DNA of 64,000 bases from Rhyzopertha dominica (Eukaryota; Arthropoda; Insecta; Coleoptera; Bostrichidae): contig QCXZ01000001.1 of assembly GCA_025024175.1 (NCBI GenBank), positions 11,594,001 to 11,658,000 of the forward strand, given 5' to 3'. The notes under the pieces are model-generated. The model saw only the letters and a program-made list of their open reading frames with translations. It searched no databases and had not been told where the DNA came from. Position numbers and translations under genes: made by a program. Shown piece after piece: positions 24,301 through 33,446 of the stretch. Positions within the stretch are counted from its first letter, which is position 1. Each line of letters starts with the position of its first letter.

Positions 24301-27300
24301 GGAAAATCATAAAATAAACTTTAGGACAAAAACGAATTTTTTTTTCTAGCCTTGTAATAAAACTCCTGGTTGTTTATCACTTGAGTGCCATCTGGAGGCA
24401 CTGTATGAATGTAAATACCCCACTCTTATCTCATGGGGATAGTTATTATTATTATTATTATAACTTTCACAAAAGCAAACTTTATTCGAAAGAAAGATGT
24501 ATATTCTTCATTTTTGCACATAACACGAAAATCATAAAATAAACTTTAGGACAAAAGCGAAACTTTTTTTGTAGAGGAGTGTAATTAGTGTTTCCTTTTA
24601 CTTAATAGTACATCTGCACACAGTTCTTTTTATATGTGGAATAAATTAAGATAAGTATGTACTTAAATATTTTACTGACAGCGCTCTCAGCATGCTACAA
24701 TCAACAAGTGCCATTTTAGCAGCTGCTATGGTTCGTAAAGGCATACTTGAAAAAATGATTTTAATTAAATATATTAGAGAAGTGCAAAACACTGGAAAAC
24801 GATTGGTATATAAAAAAGGAAATTTAATTTTGCCTGATTGTAAGAAAAATTGTGTTCTAAAAAAATTGGCTCACAGCAGCTTGTATTTATGTCAATTTAA
24901 AAGTAAAAAATTGCTTTAAAGACATTAATTACGAAAAAACTGTAGTCTTCTAGGTATCTTAGTTCCGATGATATTTAAAATGGTGGAGAGTGCTACATAC
25001 GACCATTTTTTGCTTCAGTGCTTTTGGCCAACTTCATGTTAGGGGTATGATGTTAGTCAAAGCGACTTAAAAAAGGAAAATGAAAATACAATAATATATG
25101 GGCTGTTCTATTTAAAATAAGCAAGTATGCATTTCTGGTATTACTGGAAATGTACCATCTTCAAAAATACTTTTAAGTTATACAGCATAAAAACCTGGAT
25201 AGCGTTTGTATTAAACACTTTTTCGTATTTTCAACGTTTATTGAACTATGGAAGAAATATGTTCACTTGACCCACCCTGCAGAAGCCCTGAAATAAATAT
25301 TACTTCAAACTGTTTGTTCCTTGTATTGTTTAAAATCAAAGTCTACTAATTGCTATGCAGATAACTATAAATATTACTGCAACCTTCCGTTACGAAGTTT
25401 AGTCAATATATAAATACATCCATTCTTCCACTCATAAGTGTTCATAATTTCAAAAACAGTCACATTCATTTATAGCCAAATAAAAAACAAAATACAATAC
25501 TAATTAGTGGTGCAGGTTTCATAAATGAATGATGGAACCAACCCAATACAAGGCCCTGTGTTTATCACACACCAATGAACCGGTCAAAAGAGGTTATCAG
25601 TTAGTTGCTTCTTCAACAAGCGGAAATGTAAATGACCACTGCTTCTTACCTCCACTTGTGTCCGGGGACAGTTTCACTCTTCCTTTATCTAAAACATCAT
25701 TGAATGCGGGCCATCCACAACCACTATCGTACTTAGTTTCAGAACTGAATAGGGGTTGATCGCACACAATGCACACGTAAGTTCCAGACTCATAATTTTT
25801 ATTGTAACATCCTGGAATAACATGTCCCAAAATATTAACAATGCAGTGTTCTCAAATATAAATTTTAGAGCCATTTGCCACTATACTTATTTAAGTATTG
25901 AAATAAGTTCTTAAAATTATCATACTGAAAATTAGATGCGCGTGCCGTTTCAATACAAGAAATAAGCGTAGGGTTTCGTTCTTAATTTGCAATTACAAAT
26001 TCTTTTCAGTAAGTATTTCAATACGTACGCATGCGCCCTTTTGTAGTTCTAATTTTCTCAACCTAAAGCTAATCTAACCGTAATCTAATAAATTCCGTTT
26101 TTATACAATAGCAAATGCAACGTAAGGTCTATTCTAGTGCTAGAGAAAAGTAGACCTTAGATGTAACCCACTCATAAACAATTACTTTTACTGTTGTTTG
26201 TGTTTGTGGTCACACTGAATTACCACAATTTGTATTTAAAAGTAAAAAAATGCCTGTTGACTGAAAAAACTATTCAATGCATCATCGTTGATACTAACAA
26301 TGATATTGCAAGGAGAATGAATGTTCATGGCTTCTTAAATGTGCTAAAAGAAGAGCTGCTAATAAAAGATCCAGCAGCATATAAAAATTTTCTACAAATG
26401 AGCAATGCTTTATTTGAAAAATTGTTTGAAGTTGTCCATGACAAAATAGGGAAACAAGGTACACAATTTCGTGAAAGCATGACAACACATCACGTTCCCG
26501 GGGTTGTCAAAAGTTTACTCACACCAATATACATATTTTAAGAGGCCTAAAACTGTATTTCATGTTGATGTATTAATTAGCTGGTAGTAGGAAGTCAGCC
26601 CAAAACCACAGATAGCCTCTATTCAAAAGTTTATTTCGCCGATATCAGTACAAAAGCTGCCTAACCTCACAACCCTGCTCATTGCGTAGGTTCGAAAAGT
26701 AGGTTCCATAAACATTTTGGTTTGAAGGCTTCCGTGGTTGTTGTCGATGACATGTTGTTTTCCGGGCTGGTTCCCATGTTCATTATTTGACCTTGATGTT
26801 TCGACACTCATGTCGGTGTTTCCTCAGAAGTAGCTCTGAAACTGTTTCAGAGCTACTTCTGAGGAAGACACCGACATGAGTGTCGAAACATCCAGGTCAA
26901 ATAATGAAAGTGGGAACCAGCCCGGAAAACAACATGTCATCTATGAACGTNTTGTTTATAAATGGTAAAACAGGTTAGTGCGCATCGATCTGCGCAGTTT
27001 TAACACGAAGTGTGGAAATTCAGTACAAGAAAATAGAATGTGGGCTAATTTTTTTGTATTGAATCGGTGCGCACATCCAGTTTCCGTATAATAGTTTTAA
27101 GAACTTATTTCAAACTTAAATAAGTATAGTGGCAAACGGCTCTTACACAATACAGATACTTTTGCTAACTAATATGAGGGAATAAGATTGAATGCCTAAT
27201 TTGTATCTTGTCATATTGACTGAAAGTATCAATTTTTCTGCCCCGTACTGTATAACACAGAGTGTTTAACATGCAGATTACAGTGACAGCTTTTGTGAAT

Positions 27301-30300
27301 CTACTGCATGTGACATGACGTTTGGCTTGGGCTAACATTATTGTTAACTGTTGTGTTTCTGTGCGGTTTTGAGTAGGAATTCTGTTAGCAGGTAGTGCCT
27401 TTATCATCATTTGTGTGATACCAATGCGTGTAGTGGCGCAGTGCATCAGTTATCAAAGGAGAACAAAAGGATTAGTTTTACGCCCCAATGAAAAACAGAC
27501 TTTTGAAGTGCTCTCCGATAATGTGCCGCAATTCCAGCCGAATTTCTTACAACTGAGTTGTGATTGATCGAACAGATTGTGATTTTGCGAAAATGTGAAT
27601 TTATACACAGGTATACACAAAAATCTTAGATATTGGTACAAATAAAATATTCTTTTATTGAACTTGCCTACAACTGAATAATATCAAAATCAATTTGTTT
27701 GCTAAATTCTACCCAGTAGTCAGCCCACATACAGGGTGATTCAGTTTCGGTTCTCTACATGGGGATCTCGTAAAGGGTAAGAAATAGAAAGCAAGAGATA
27801 TTACAAAAAAAGCTGAAATATTCATTTTCGTTTTTTACTCATAACTTTATATGTATAAGTTTGATCCAAAATTGGAAAACACATTCTTAAGGCACTTTTT
27901 TACAAGCTATCTACTAGTGCTAACATTTTGAACGCACATACCCTAAAATCTAGATAGATGTGAACAGTGTTATTTTCCAATGTGGAGCCCATAAGGCAAA
28001 ACTAAGTTGATGACCACTCACTGTCGAAATGTTGTACTAAATTACTGCTAACACCAAAACATAGCTTACAAAAAGTGTCTTAGGAATGCCCAACTCTTTG
28101 TTTGATCGGATCTCCAAAATAACACATTTTAGATTTTTCAAAATATCCACAAAAAAATGCAACAGATAGATAAATAAGATTTTCTTATAGATATTATAGA
28201 ATATAATTTGATATGATAGGTATGCACCTGAATCTAGATTTGGGGTATATGTGCTCAAAATTGTGGCAATTGTTTTCAAGGACTACTGGATTTATTATGT
28301 TTTATTATTTTAAATTAAGATTTTAGTATTTTTGCTTTTATATGTAAAAAGAATTACTAAATGTGGTATATCAACTAAACCAGAAAAAAAATCTTTATTC
28401 AACAGTACTCTTTTTCAATAAGACGTCCATAAGAAAAACTAAAGTTGATGATGATTGTGAACAGATGACACGTCGTACTAAATTACTGTTAACATTAATG
28501 GATAGCATATAAAAAAAGTGCCACAAGAATGTGCTTTCCAATTTTGGATAGGACACATACTTAAATGGGGGGTCAGCCCCTCTCCCTCCTCCCAAAAACA
28601 TTATTAAAAAAATGTGTGCATCATTTTAATGGCTTCCACTTCAAATAATAATAATAACCAAAATTTGATGAAATTATATCAACCAGCCTAAGAGATATTT
28701 TTCAAAAACTGCTTCTCTTCCCCCATGTTTGAGAGTGAATATCTCGGTATTATTTTTAAACCAGTTTTCAGATTTCGAAAGGTTGCCCACATAATGCATG
28801 ACACCCTGTATATAGGCAATGTTCCACTCGTAGAAGCGTAGCAGTGCTGTGAGTGAATTGTTCCTCCTCAACTTTGTATCTCATTTTTACTAGATAAATT
28901 ATGGAACTATAATAAGCTTTTTCTGTTAAACAAATAAGCACAAATATTATATCTACTTTATCTAATAAGTTATTGGTAGACTTCTTTTAGCTGATAAAGA
29001 AAGTGGGCGGTATTAGCTTTGTGATTATATATGGTGTGACTACTAGTGTAGAATTTTGCAAAAAAAACTGATTTAAATATTATTCAGTTGTAGGTAAGTT
29101 CAACAAAAAGATTTTAAAGAATACTGTATAGCTTCTTTTTTGTGGAACTCTTTCTATTATATGGTTTTGTAGATTTCACGGGACTAGGTTCCAAAATGAT
29201 GACTCATTTGTTTGTTTAACTACGTTTCGGTCCGTGTACTCTGTCATCTCGGCTTCATTTCAAATGATGATATAGGCTCTTCCTACTAAAATAATTGCGA
29301 CTCAAGACCGGAAAGAAACCCAACAGTAAAGTGACATAACGTGCAGTAGATCCACAAAAGCTGTCACCAACTTGGCACACCATACTTTATTCCCGGCACG
29401 CAAATTTCAAAAATTTTCTTCTCAAATTATTTTGTGGAAAACTGATCAAAAGAAGACGAGGTTAGTAACTAAAATGTTCCCTCTTTGCTTGAATTTCTCT
29501 TAACACTAAGCAAAGGTAAAGCTCTTTCACATTATTATACACTGTGATGATAAAGTCTGGAATATAACTCACAATAATTGCGTTATTAATTATTTTCATG
29601 AAAAACGCTCAAACATGTCAATTTTATTTTTTAAATGACCAATCTTTAACGTAAAAATTTTATTTATGTCACCACATCGTGAGCTTTTTTTATAATGACA
29701 ACCCAATTTTTGTTATTGTTTTTTCCATAGAATCCTTATTACTATATGACGTAAAAAAATTACCTTACATAATAAATTTTTCAAAAAAAATAACATTTTC
29801 ACTAGACTAAAAATGCAACTTTAATAAAAGAAAAACAATCAAAATTTAGAGCAAATGTTGTTCTCCACCAACCACTTGGTATTGGCCGATTTGATTGTAA
29901 ACACCTTTTACACTGCGCTCAAAGATGTCGGGACTAATCTGCTTCACTTCAGTCCAAATTCTTTAACGAAGTTTCTCTAAATTATTTGTTCAGTTGACAT
30001 ACTCTTTCGATTTTAAATAACCCCATAGGAAAAAACCAAGGAATCAAGTCTGGGGATCGCAGTGGACAATCAACTGCTCCTCGGAGCCCCATCCTTCTCA
30101 TGATCACGTCACCGTTCAACAATTGCGCTAAATTTTGTTTGTTATTTTGGGTGCAATAATAATGTACAGAAAAACAAAATAGTAAAATCTTCAAATAGTG
30201 GAAAATGACAACTGTAAAAGTGTGTATTTGAAGTAAAAGTTGAATCATGATCAAGTTAGTCATAGATTGCTACCGTTATCACGCACAATTGAGTAAAAAA

Positions 30301-30425
30301 ACATTTCTAGCAATAGACAATTAATATTGTCACTTACCTGAAAATGGTCTTTCTGTACCCTTTTCTTGAGTCACATGATACTGTAGGGGTGTCAAACGTT
30401 TCCTTAAATCTTCTTTGTCGGACAT
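21328..30425 (-). CDS. MsrB: Methionine-R-sulfoxide reductase B (SelR homologue), complete, three exons
   Basis: Reduces the R form of methionine sulfoxide in proteins. Exons on the minus strand: 30425-30338, 25811-25650, 21518-21328 (441 nt, 146 aa; phases match). It starts [20 protein letters not shown], continues [18 protein letters not shown], then CIVC and CSQC, the paired CxxC motifs that hold structural zinc, [37 protein letters not shown] and NSASMHF. The catalytic residue before INSAS is Cys, not selenocysteine. Length and order match insect SelR. The last exon has two acceptors, 21518 and 21482, in frame, giving 146 or 134 residues; the longer form contains [13 protein letters not shown]. 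There is no clear targeting peptide. The 4.5-kb and 4.1-kb introns contain many mobile elements. It is convergent with Pak. Confidence 0.96.
21482..21518 (-). promoter_or_regulatory. Tandem alternative 3' splice sites of MsrB
   Basis: On the minus strand CCACTCAG precedes 21518 and CCAACCAG precedes 21482. The two acceptors are 36 nt apart, so isoforms differ by exactly 12 codons (plus the junction residue) while keeping frame. Both yield a plausible MsrB. Drosophila SelR is recalled to show similar variation at this site; not checked here. Confidence 0.8.
21519..22656. other. MsrB intron 2, part
   Basis: AT-rich intron sequence directly upstream of the last MsrB exon. The minus-strand open frame continuing into it from the exon is read-through, not coding. 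Confidence 0.55.
22657..23190 (+). pseudogene. Decayed DDE transposase (IS630/mariner-like insect family)
   Basis: Plus-strand fragments in shifting frames: [56 protein letters not shown], then a C-terminal region near 23090-23170 resembling the [10 protein letters not shown]...NSIQ ending of the same family. Similar in layout to transposases that read IWAGI..G..VGP.FF..LT...Y..FL....LP...WLQ.DGAPPH. Several stops. Located in MsrB intron 2. Confidence 0.75.
23700..24250 (-). pseudogene. Decayed arthropod repeat ORF (unnamed mobile-element family)
   Basis: Minus-strand pieces: [72 protein letters not shown], then [20 protein letters not shown] and [10 protein letters not shown]. This combination ([21 protein letters not shown]) is a recurrent arthropod sequence I recall from repetitive hypothetical proteins; its element class is not known to me. 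Frameshifted and with stops. In MsrB intron 2. Confidence 0.65.
24244..24590. repeat. Imperfect direct duplication of about 110 bp
   Basis: CAAACTTTATTCAAAATAAA (near 24245) and CAAACTTTATTCGAAAGAAA (near 24476) begin two similar segments that both continue through AAAATCATAAAATAAACTTT and AGGACAAAA. Spacing is about 232 bp, with a short ATT run (near 24446-24462) between. Confidence 0.7.
24600..25649. other. MsrB intron 2, remainder
   Basis: AT-rich; an open frame at 24692-24919 matches nothing I recognise and is treated as chance. Confidence 0.5.
25868..27142 (+). mobile_element. PIF/Harbinger-derived non-autonomous element, copy 2
   Basis: Same family as the copy at 7577-8626, in the opposite orientation on the + strand. 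Ends begin GAGCCATTTGCCACTATACT and close with ...AGTGGCAAACGGCTC; TTA flanks both sides (25865-25867, 27143-27145). The frame at 26194-26541 contains [37 protein letters not shown] and [11 protein letters not shown]. It is 26 bp shorter than copy 1 after FRES, the deletion being bounded by AAGCAT repeats, and it carries an inserted foldback at about 26705-26940. It lies antisense within MsrB intron 1. Confidence 0.9.
26747..26940. mobile_element. Perfectly centred foldback inserted in Harbinger copy 2
   Basis: Two arms of about 96 nt pair around the single base 26843 with few mismatches. Inner arms read AGTAGCTCTGAAAC / GTTTCAGAGCTACT; outer arms ATGACATGTTGTTTTCCGGG / complement. Copy 1 of the host element lacks this segment and the 42 bp to its left, so it is an insertion younger than the host copy. 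Each arm carries CTGAGGA .. GACAC..GTGTC GAAAC, reminiscent of a hammerhead core as found in Penelope-like and related retroelements. Confidence 0.82.
27146..27731. other. MsrB intron 1, nothing recognised
   Basis: Non-coding between two repeat elements; open frames at 27165-27446 and 27453-27641 (minus) match nothing known to me. Confidence 0.5.
27732..28808. mobile_element. Putative 1.08-kb TIR element with internal duplicated and inverted segments
   Basis: Short terminal repeats CAGGGTG at 27732 and CACCCTG ending at 28808, each flanked by TA. Inside, a segment beginning CCATAAGGCAAAACTAAG (near 27990) recurs near 28428 as CCATAAGAAAAACTAAAG, both leading into TACTAAATTACTG.TAACA, and a CCAAAATTGGAAA.CACATTCTT block (near 27870) recurs inverted near 28525-28550. 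No coding region. Boundaries rest on short repeats only. Confidence 0.55.
28809..29815. other. MsrB intron 1, nothing recognised
   Basis: AT-rich, no coding family recognised. Confidence 0.5.
29820..30140 (-). pseudogene. C-terminal relic of an insect DDE transposase
   Basis: Minus strand: [20 protein letters not shown] (around 30095) followed by a [16 protein letters not shown] segment and [20 protein letters not shown] (around 29950-29895). This is the usual third catalytic block and C-terminus of the IS630/mariner-like insect family ([16 protein letters not shown]). Frameshifted. In MsrB intron 1, same strand as MsrB. Confidence 0.75.
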
Positions 30426-30720
30426 CCCTTGACTCGTTACTGCGAATAATAAAGTAATTACTAATGTGACCTCGAAAATACGGAATTTAGGCCACTAGGT
30501 TTCACCTCTGTACCTGTTAAATGAAGTGCAGCACTTATAGGTCCACCTAATCCGCGACGTGCTAAATGACTTGACAAAATTCGAGATAACCCTGCGACAT
30601 GTCTTATCACCCACATTAATTAATTATGTGCGTTTATTATAACCGAATGTCCAATAATACTACCACTATTAAATATAACTTCCAAGGTTTGTATTACGTA
30701 ACCTCAAATTCAGTTTTCAC

Positions 30721-30790
30721 TTATTGACATTGACAATTGACAGATTGACACGTAGAATGCTGATAGGTTGACATCAGTGTTGCCAAAGTC
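30721..30790 (-). promoter_or_regulatory. Candidate MsrB proximal promoter: TGACA cluster plus CAGTGTTGCCAAAG
   Basis: Five TGACA words in 49 bp (30725, 30731, 30738 as TGACAG, 30746, 30769) followed by CAGTGTTGCCAAAG at 30775-30788, about 300-360 bp upstream of the MsrB start codon. A matching arrangement occurs upstream of Hs6st and a smaller one upstream of SPRYD7. TGACAG is the known core of TALE homeodomain (Hth/Meis/TGIF) sites. Function is inferred. Confidence 0.5.
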
Positions 30791-30966
30791 ATATCGCAAT
30801 TTCCTTATTGAACCTGCCAGAATTTCTCACTACAGTATATCTATAGAAGTATTTTGCCGCATCACTAAAATTTGATGTTAATTGGACGTCTAGTATATAG
30901 ATATCTCATACGAGACGTCAAGTGTATATTAGTTCTGCTATATACATTATAATACACTATATCGAC

Positions 30967-31330
30967 AGGGTTTATGTAAATGATTCATGCAATGCGGGCG
31001 GCGTTGATTACTGAATTCTTTGTGCCGTCTTTTTATAACTGCTACCAAGCTACAATATGCACGGCGATAGTACTGAAGGTTGCAGATCAATGTCGCACCA
31101 CAGCTCCGAAATGTGAGCTTTCTGCAACCTTAAAGTCAATTATCTCACAAAACACTACAGAATATGTTGAAAATACACACTCTCATGTGATTTCTCATAT
31201 TGAAAAATATCAAATAATTCAATGATCCACACATGATAAGTATACGTCACTTTCCTGAGAAGCGGCAAATTGATTTAATCGCTAATTTTCATAAGCGCCC
31301 TGGATGCATGAATCATTTATAGAAACCTTG
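30967..31330. mobile_element. 364-bp MITE-like element
   Basis: Imperfect inverted ends: GGTTTATGTAAATGATTCAT .. and, on the other strand at 31330, GGTTTCTATAAATGATTCAT. Internal hairpin GGTTGCAGATCAATG .. CTTTCTGCAACC (31078-31133). No coding capacity: the 81-codon open frame at 30980-31225 is inside it. Target duplication not clear. Confidence 0.7.
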
Positions 31331-32374
31331 CATTTCATGCCCTGGATGTCGATACATACAGTTAAGCATTAATGTGCATATCCGCTAGATGGGAAGTAAT
31401 AACAGAATTCATTCACGCCATGCTTTCAGTGGCATAGGTCAACATTCCTTATTTCTGCTCTCTAAATCTTTGAACTAGATACCCTATTATAAGTATATGC
31501 TAGTACGCCACTGCCGATTGGTGCTATTTGGTAACGCTTTAGCATATTACAAGGGGTGTTCATATTTTTTTTCCTTGTCTGAAGTTAAAACCGTCTCGCT
31601 TTGGAGATGTCGACATTTCAAAAGGTCATATTCTAGAACATTCGATAGAACACGTAAGAACTCCCAAGTGTAGAACATTGTCATAAAGCGAAAACCGAAG
31701 TTTTGAGAACGTCATTAAACATTCTAAAACATCCAATGGAAGAGTAAAGAACTAAGTTTGGCACATTACTGAAACCGTCTGGCGACCAATAACATGCTTA
31801 ATAGTATGGATGTATCGAAGATACAGCCCACCCACAATTTTTAAAATATGCGTTTATTTAAAGAATATCATGTAATATGTGCCATTATTGCATAACACTC
31901 CACGCAACTGAACGAAGTTTTTCTCTGTTCCGAATTCTCCCCTTCACGCCTGTTTTAGTTGCATTCAAACAACCTGCTATAAATTATGTTTACCCGCATC
32001 TAGTTATGTGTGCCCACGTTGAAAAAAATTGACTTAAATGTATAAAATTATTTTTCCTAGCCCCAATACACATTTATAACATTTCATTAAAGCTAATAAG
32101 ATATTTGTCAGATTTAAAATATAAATATGGGGAGCATATTGCGTGGCAATTTTTGAATTTGCAGTTTCCTAAGTTTTAAAAAAAAACGAATTTTTGAAGG
32201 ATTATTTACATTTTATTTTTTCAGACAAAATGATTCATATCAACTGAAAAAATTACTGGACATCTAGGTATACGTTCGAACCTTTAGTAAAAATTGCAGT
32301 TACTTTGTTAAAAATTTGATTTAACCGATTATAAGATATAGGTATAATACAGCTACAATATTATTGTTAATCTG
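31331..32374. other. Intergenic, with a partial foldback-MITE copy
   Basis: No gene. Positions about 32030-32165 resemble one arm of the foldback at 11221-11648 (TATAAAATTATTTTTCCTAG CCCC.. and AGATTTAAAATATAAA..GGGGAGC). Confidence 0.55.
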
Positions 32375-32610
32375 TTAGTAGAAGCTTCCACCAAGCGTCA
32401 CTTCAAAGCCTCCGTAACCGTCACTAGCTTGATCGAATCGAACCCATCGGAAGAATATTTCCGCAAAGGCGAAGCCTTTGGGACAGATTTTTTTTTCGTT
32501 GGATGAGCGGATTACTTCTTTGAACATTAGAAATTCGCGGGAATTCCACGTTTCGTGTAGTGGAGACTTATGAATTGTGGCGCCCTTCATTAGCCAGCGG
32601 CAGAAACATG
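32375..32610 (-). CDS. Possible terminal exon of an unrecognised protein
   Basis: Minus-strand open frame of about 70-77 codons ending at a TAA (32377-32375). It reads HETWNSREFLMFKEVIRSS, NEKKICPKGFAFAEIFFRW and VRFDQASDGYGGFEVTLGGS, which looks protein-like: mixed composition, several aromatic residues, two Cys. Frame closes upstream at a stop just beyond 32620, so if real it is a 3' exon, with acceptor candidates AG at about 32586 or 32573. No upstream exon was found. It matches no family I can name; could be a gene, a pseudogene exon or chance. Confidence 0.35.
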
Positions 32611-32996
32611 GATAGAGTTATTTANTTGGTGATGTATTCCAGTAAATATGAGCGTCAGTCTATCATTCTTGAAATCAAATACTGAATATTCACCTTATGA
32701 CAAGTCTGTTTATTGAATTCCCAACCTAAANCTAGCCACCATTTCATGTCATTGAATTGGCGCGTAATCGATGATGACACAGAAATCGTGTGGGTTAATT
32801 AGAAAATTCACAGTACAGTCGTATACATATAAATGAAATTTATTAGGATCGTCGGTGTGCTTCAAGTCGGTTAAAATTATATGTTACTATTTAAAAATAC
32901 TACCGAAAAATCTCAGAAATTGAGTAGGTACCCTATAATCCAGGCTTTCAAAACCGAGACGCTCCAGGGATGGGTTTTGTAACAATCTAATTTAAT

Positions 32997-33446
32997 ATGG
33001 ATGTAAGTAAATCATATTTATATAATGGAATAAATTTGAAGAATGTTAGAACATGCCCGAAAGTGGTTTATAAACATAGCAGTTTTTCAACCAAACTAAA
33101 GAAGCCAAATAAAGCTACTTCGTCTCCAAAATTCCACGAATTTAATAGAACTCAGCACAACGGTATCATATTTGTGTGGCCTCAAAGAAGAAGATTTTAT
33201 GCTAATAAAGAGCTAACACTTGCTGTTTGGCTATTGGCACATGCTCTCTTTTGGTTACATGTAACAAACATCTTACCAAGCGGAGCAGGTACCTGCATAA
33301 ATGTAATAAAAATAATGTAATTCATCAGACAATGACTTTTAATTTTAGCACTGGGTTTAAACCAACCTCCTTGGAGTTATAGACCCCAGCTACCAAAACC
33401 CGAAAACCGGGATTACATTATAGAACCAGACTGGGACTCCCGTTGA
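32997..33446 (+). CDS. Small single-pass membrane protein, unknown function, two exons
   Basis: Exons 32997-33288 and 33349-33446, joined over a 60-nt GT-AG intron, give 129 residues (130 codons with stop). I do not recognise the family. The N-terminal 70 residues are basic and Ser/Lys-rich ([18 protein letters not shown]), without acidic runs, and could act as a mitochondrial presequence. A hydrophobic segment ([17 protein letters not shown], about residues 74-90) follows a [12 protein letters not shown] basic stretch. The tail is Pro/aromatic and acidic ([23 protein letters not shown]). This layout fits a small mitochondrial inner-membrane or other organelle membrane protein, but that is inference. 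A polyadenylation signal is at 33515-33520. The codons just after the ATG (GATGTAAGT) contain a donor-like word, so the true first exon could differ. Confidence 0.7.

Noticed and set aside
26821..26900. Claiming a functional hammerhead ribozyme in the foldback
   Set aside because: One extra base between the core and stem II and no clear stem III; kept only as a weak resemblance.
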